From positions 19,282,001-19,346,000 of the forward strand of contig CM075941.1 in NCBI GenBank assembly GCA_038030265.1: 64,000 nucleotides of DNA, read 5' to 3'. A model generated the notes under the pieces. That model was not told where the DNA came from, ran no database searches, and saw only the letters and a list, made by a program, of their open reading frames with translations. Numbering within the stretch: position 1 is the stretch's first letter; each line of letters starts with the position of its first letter. This stretch comes from Corythucha ciliata (Eukaryota; Arthropoda; Insecta; Hemiptera; Tingidae). Shown here one piece after another: positions 60,480 to 64,000 of the stretch. Made by a program: the position numbers and the translations under genes.

Positions 60480-61130
60480 TTTCACAGGGTTCAGCTAAAG
60501 AAAAAACACTTTCGCGGGGTATGTCCGTGGAAAACCCCAACTTCGCTGGCTTGTCGCTTCATGACACTTTAAAACACAAATTCGTGGATTTGGCTGCCTC
60601 AAACACAAAATTCGCGGATTTGACTGCCTTATAAAATATGAATTTATCAGGTTGGGATGATTATAAAAAGATTAAATGATTATAAAGTAAGATGAAGATG
60701 ATTATAAATTTTAAAAGCGTTTAGTCGTTGGAAAACTAAATTTCGCGGGTTTGGCTCGCTCAAAAACAAATTTTGCGGGGTTTAACCATTGAAACCCACA
60801 ATTTGACAGCAAAATTAGTTTTTGAATAAGCCAGCCCCACGATTTTGGTTTTTCGTGAAAGTGTCAAACCCGCCTAAATGGGAATTTTCAATAGCTGAGC
60901 CCTGCGAAATGTTTTTTTTTTTTCAAGAACCAAATTCGCACGTCCGAACCCCTTAAAATTGAGTTTTATTCAGCCAAACTGCGAAATTGGTTTTTTGAGG
61001 AAGAAAATCGATTTTTAGTGACCCAATCCCGCTAAATTGACTATTTAAAATACGAGCTCAGCACGAGGAATTCGTTTTTTCAACGACTACATCCATCAAA
61101 ATTATAACTTATTAGAGAGCCAAACACGTG
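60480..61130. repeat. 30-bp repeat array, family B, forward then reverse
   Basis: Forward units (AAATTTCGCGGGTTTGGCTC) to about 60800, then reverse units (AACCCGCCTAAATGGG, CCAAACTGCGAAATTGG) to 61130. A small GATTATAAA direct repeat lies at 60656-60705. Confidence 0.8.
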
Positions 61131-63740
61131 GGACGTTAGACTGCACGTCCGTCCCGAGAGGAGATGCTGTCACCACCAAGATCATCATAATGTGGCTTTT
61201 GGGCATAATGGGACTGTTTTTCTTCCCCTCCACCTCGCTCACAACCGGCCGCCCGCCGCGGGTAAAAGTCTAAAGAACGTCACGAAACTCGATTTGATCG
61301 CTCTTGAGGAACCACAAGGCAAACAACGTTGTTCTGGTGTATAAGGAGAGGGGGGGGGAGTAATAAGCCCGTGCCATTACTAAAAGTTCTAGAGACACCC
61401 CTACACTACTGAACAGTTAATTCCCCCCTCCCGCCACGAACCAAAACCTAAAAGTCTACGCCTCCGCTAAAATGATCAATCTTTGAAGGGCAAATTCTTG
61501 AACACCTTCAGGACGTGGAAGAGGAAAGTGAACGGGGAATAGGTCTCATAACTCAACCCCGCTGGGCTGTCTTGTCACTCGGCTGGGTGCCAGAGTGTCT
61601 CATCATAATACGGTGCCGTTTCCGACACCGGGTATATGAGACATGACCGCATCACGCATTCATCCATGATGCCATTAAATTATAAATGATTTAGATGGGT
61701 AAAAAAGAGAGGAAGTAAAGCACTCCTAATGATTCTCTGAATCTGACACTTTGAAGGTCGGAGTCGGCAATGTCCGTTTAACCGTTGCCAAGAGTTGAAA
61801 CGATGTTATACACAAAATACTAAATTCAGATTGGCGTTCAAGCTTGTAAGCTCAAATTTACTCGGTAAGGCACCTAAGAAGCCATCTTGAGAACTCAATT
61901 TCATGCGTTACCAATGAAAAGTATTAATGCCGACCCAGTTTCAAGAGTAGGGATTGCATAATTTTTAACTAAAAACTAACAACAAAATAATTTCGACTGT
62001 CATCAAAGTTTGTATAACTTTACGACTCCTGGTTCGTAACTTTTCAAAACTAAATAAAAAGTATTGAACGACGGAAGCTATATTACGATGTAAAAATAGC
62101 CTTTTAAAAGGGGAGGAAAAAGTTTAAAAAAGGAAAAGGCGCGCTATGGAGCATCCAAACAACTGCACTTAGTATTTCAGAACGGAAACCTTGAGACAAA
62201 AGTAGCTGTATATGCGCTAAGAATGTAATTTAAAAGCGCAAATTTTCTCTTGAGGGAAGACGTCGCTATGATCAATTGAAACAAATAATCGCAAACGGAC
62301 AAAATAAAGTTGCTATTGTGGCTAAAATTGTCGAATGAGTTCGTCTTATCTTAAAGGGCATCGTACAAACTACGACGGCTTCTTTGGAGGGTGAGTCAGC
62401 CTTGGTCGGCGTAAACAACAGAAGCCCACAAAGGCCGAAAATTTCGAAAACCAGGCGGAAAGATATTGAAGCGAGGGACTTATGTTTCTCGTCGCCCTCA
62501 ATTGGATGTTTTTCACGGTTTGATTCGTCCACTTTACACAGCTATGTTATTCCGAGAAAAGTCAAACATCAAACGGCAACCCATTTAAATCGCGAATACG
62601 CTTCGTTGGCACGCTCATCTTCCGTGCTAATGGCGCAAATAATGGGACTAAAATACTATCAGCCAGGTCAGTAAACAATTTTGAAGTGACCCAATGACTA
62701 TGACTAGAGAAATCTGGCAGTGTGGCAATTAAATGAAAAAGAAAGGGCACCGTAGTTGATAAACAAAGAAACACTAGGAAATGATTCAACTTCGGGGTGA
62801 TTAGCCCCTTTCTTTTCTTGTTTCTTTCTCTTAAGAGGGAGTGGGCTTTAAAAAAAACAATTTCAGAAAAAACAAGCGACACTAAGCAAACCGGGAAGTA
62901 AATTATGTGTCTTTTGGACATCCTACGGCCACCTCCTCTCACACAGCTCTCCTTACGACCTCATTGTACAAAGCCCTTTTGATGATGGATAAAAGTGGCT
63001 CATTATTTTCACCGTAACTATTGAGAAAAAGGGACATTTCTCGCCTAAAGGAATACATAAAAAGGGGGCACAAACTTGGAAGAATTTAAGAGTATTACGG
63101 AGTGTGTTGGCCAAAGATGTGACGAGAACGGGATATTAAAATTTCGCTCAGATCCTATACCGACACGTCGCTTTTCCAAGAAATAGTGTATGAGAGAGAT
63201 AGAATGCGATAACGAGGAACAGTGAAAATAAAAAAAGAGGTAGATGACGCCGGTAGAATACAAATTAAAAGTTACTCGTTTTCAAGCCTTTCGACATACG
63301 GAACTTGTCCGTTATAAAGATTTCCTAAAGGAAAAAGTTGAAGAAGAATTGTGAAATTCGCTTCGCGAATGAGAATCTGCCTATTTTAAGTGGAGGGGGG
63401 GGGGGCTGACGCCTCCCTGTGTACAGATGACTTTTGTAGGACGGGCAAAACCCTATCGAAACACTCGGCGAAAATGGGGGCGTTTTGTCTGTGGCCATGC
63501 TACATTTGTCGACTGACCATGTTCCGAGGGTCTCATAAACTGTGTCTGACTTAAATGGAAGCACTTTGAAATAATTCACTTAGTTAAGGAAATCATTTAT
63601 GATAATGCGCCAAAATAATCTCACCTTAAAATGGCTGCCGTTCTGTTGAAAACAATGAAAGACACAGAAATGTGCTAACACCCCCATCATCAGTTGGCGT
63701 TGCACAGTTCTCCACGCATGTAACATAAGTTGGACAATGT
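61131..63740. other. Unique island, one weak exon candidate
   Basis: Somewhat more GC-rich at 62330-62640. It has nine G at 61349-61357 and eleven G at 63395-63405. No recognised protein beyond the weak candidate at 62357-62666. Confidence 0.45.
62357..62666 (+). CDS. Weak candidate internal exon
   Basis: The plus strand has an open stretch of 103 codons between a weak acceptor (CTTATCTTAAAG) and a good donor (CCAG followed by GTCAGT), with composition more GC-rich than its surroundings. The translation contains SPQRPKISKTRRKDIEARD and ends LMAQIMGLKYYQP. It matches no family I know. The minus strand also has an open frame here (ending KRIRDLNGLPFDV then stop), so coding on either strand is unproven. 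Confidence 0.2.
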
Positions 63741-64000
63741 CACTATTTGGACTGTTTAAAACCCCAGATTTCACGGTTTTAGAACTCACTGAGTTCAATT
63801 TTGTGTATTTGAACTCACAAAAAGCCAATTTCACTGGGTTACAAGATTCAAAACAGCAATTTAACCGGTTTGGGGCCTTTAAATAAAACGGTTCCACGGG
63901 TTGAGATCTTTTTTAGCCCAAATTTCATTGATTTGGCATTTAAAGAACCCTATTCCGAGGTTTTGGATATTTCAAGATCTATAATTTCAACTTTGGCTCT
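63740..64000 (+). repeat. 30-bp repeat array, family B (runs off the window)
   Basis: AAAAGCCAATTTCACTGGG, GGTTCCACGGGTTGAGATC and similar units, continuing past the window end. Confidence 0.75.

Overview
The window looks like a piece of a repeat-rich, AT-rich (by eye roughly 60% A+T) genome of an invertebrate animal. The evidence is a Ty3/gypsy-type LTR retrotransposon, a decayed LINE, several short inverted-repeat elements, GT..AG splice-site signals and a first exon coding a Ser/Pro-rich protein. There are no bacterial operons, ribosome binding sites or dense genes. I cannot name the species. I saw no rRNA or tRNA gene.

Layout: roughly 45% of the sequence is degenerate tandem arrays with a 30-bp period. 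I separate them into families A, B, C and D, all sharing an ATTCGCG-like core. They occur in blocks of 0.3-3 kb, often switching orientation. Unique islands lie between the blocks: 0.7-3.7, 6.9-11.6, 12.8-16.4, 19.7-23.5, 27.2-29.7, 38.3-41.0, 44.6-47.3, 50.3-53.4, 56.7-59.2 and 61.1-63.7 kb. Two arrays of a different, G-rich 17-bp unit lie near the two ends (6.6 and 60 kb) in opposite orientation. Runs of 9-13 G or C recur every few kb.

Genes: the only long host-like coding exon is on the minus strand at 22020-22683 (221 codons, start and splice donor visible). Two small minus-strand exon-like segments (58646-58705 and 28656-28700) have nearly identical acceptor/donor junctions and keep the same phase. 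They could belong to one very long minus-strand gene whose introns hold the arrays, or they could be recursive splice sites; this is inference.

Mobile DNA: 32370-36261 is an intact-looking, very compact LTR retrotransposon. It has 114-bp identical LTRs, a 5-bp target duplication and one uninterrupted 1203-codon gag-pol frame. A 16-nt segment just after the 5' LTR is complementary to a segment of the LTR, which suggests self-priming. It sits in the middle of a 12-bp palindrome of an older repeat, and an unoccupied copy of that target is present at 36848-36890. The older repeat also carries a long hairpin. Two other short inverted-repeat elements (26531-26800 and 37232-37383) carry hammerhead-ribozyme-like sequences on the minus strand; the second has every conserved core nucleotide. 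A LINE remnant (53703-53997), hAT-like ends and several MITE-like elements complete the picture.
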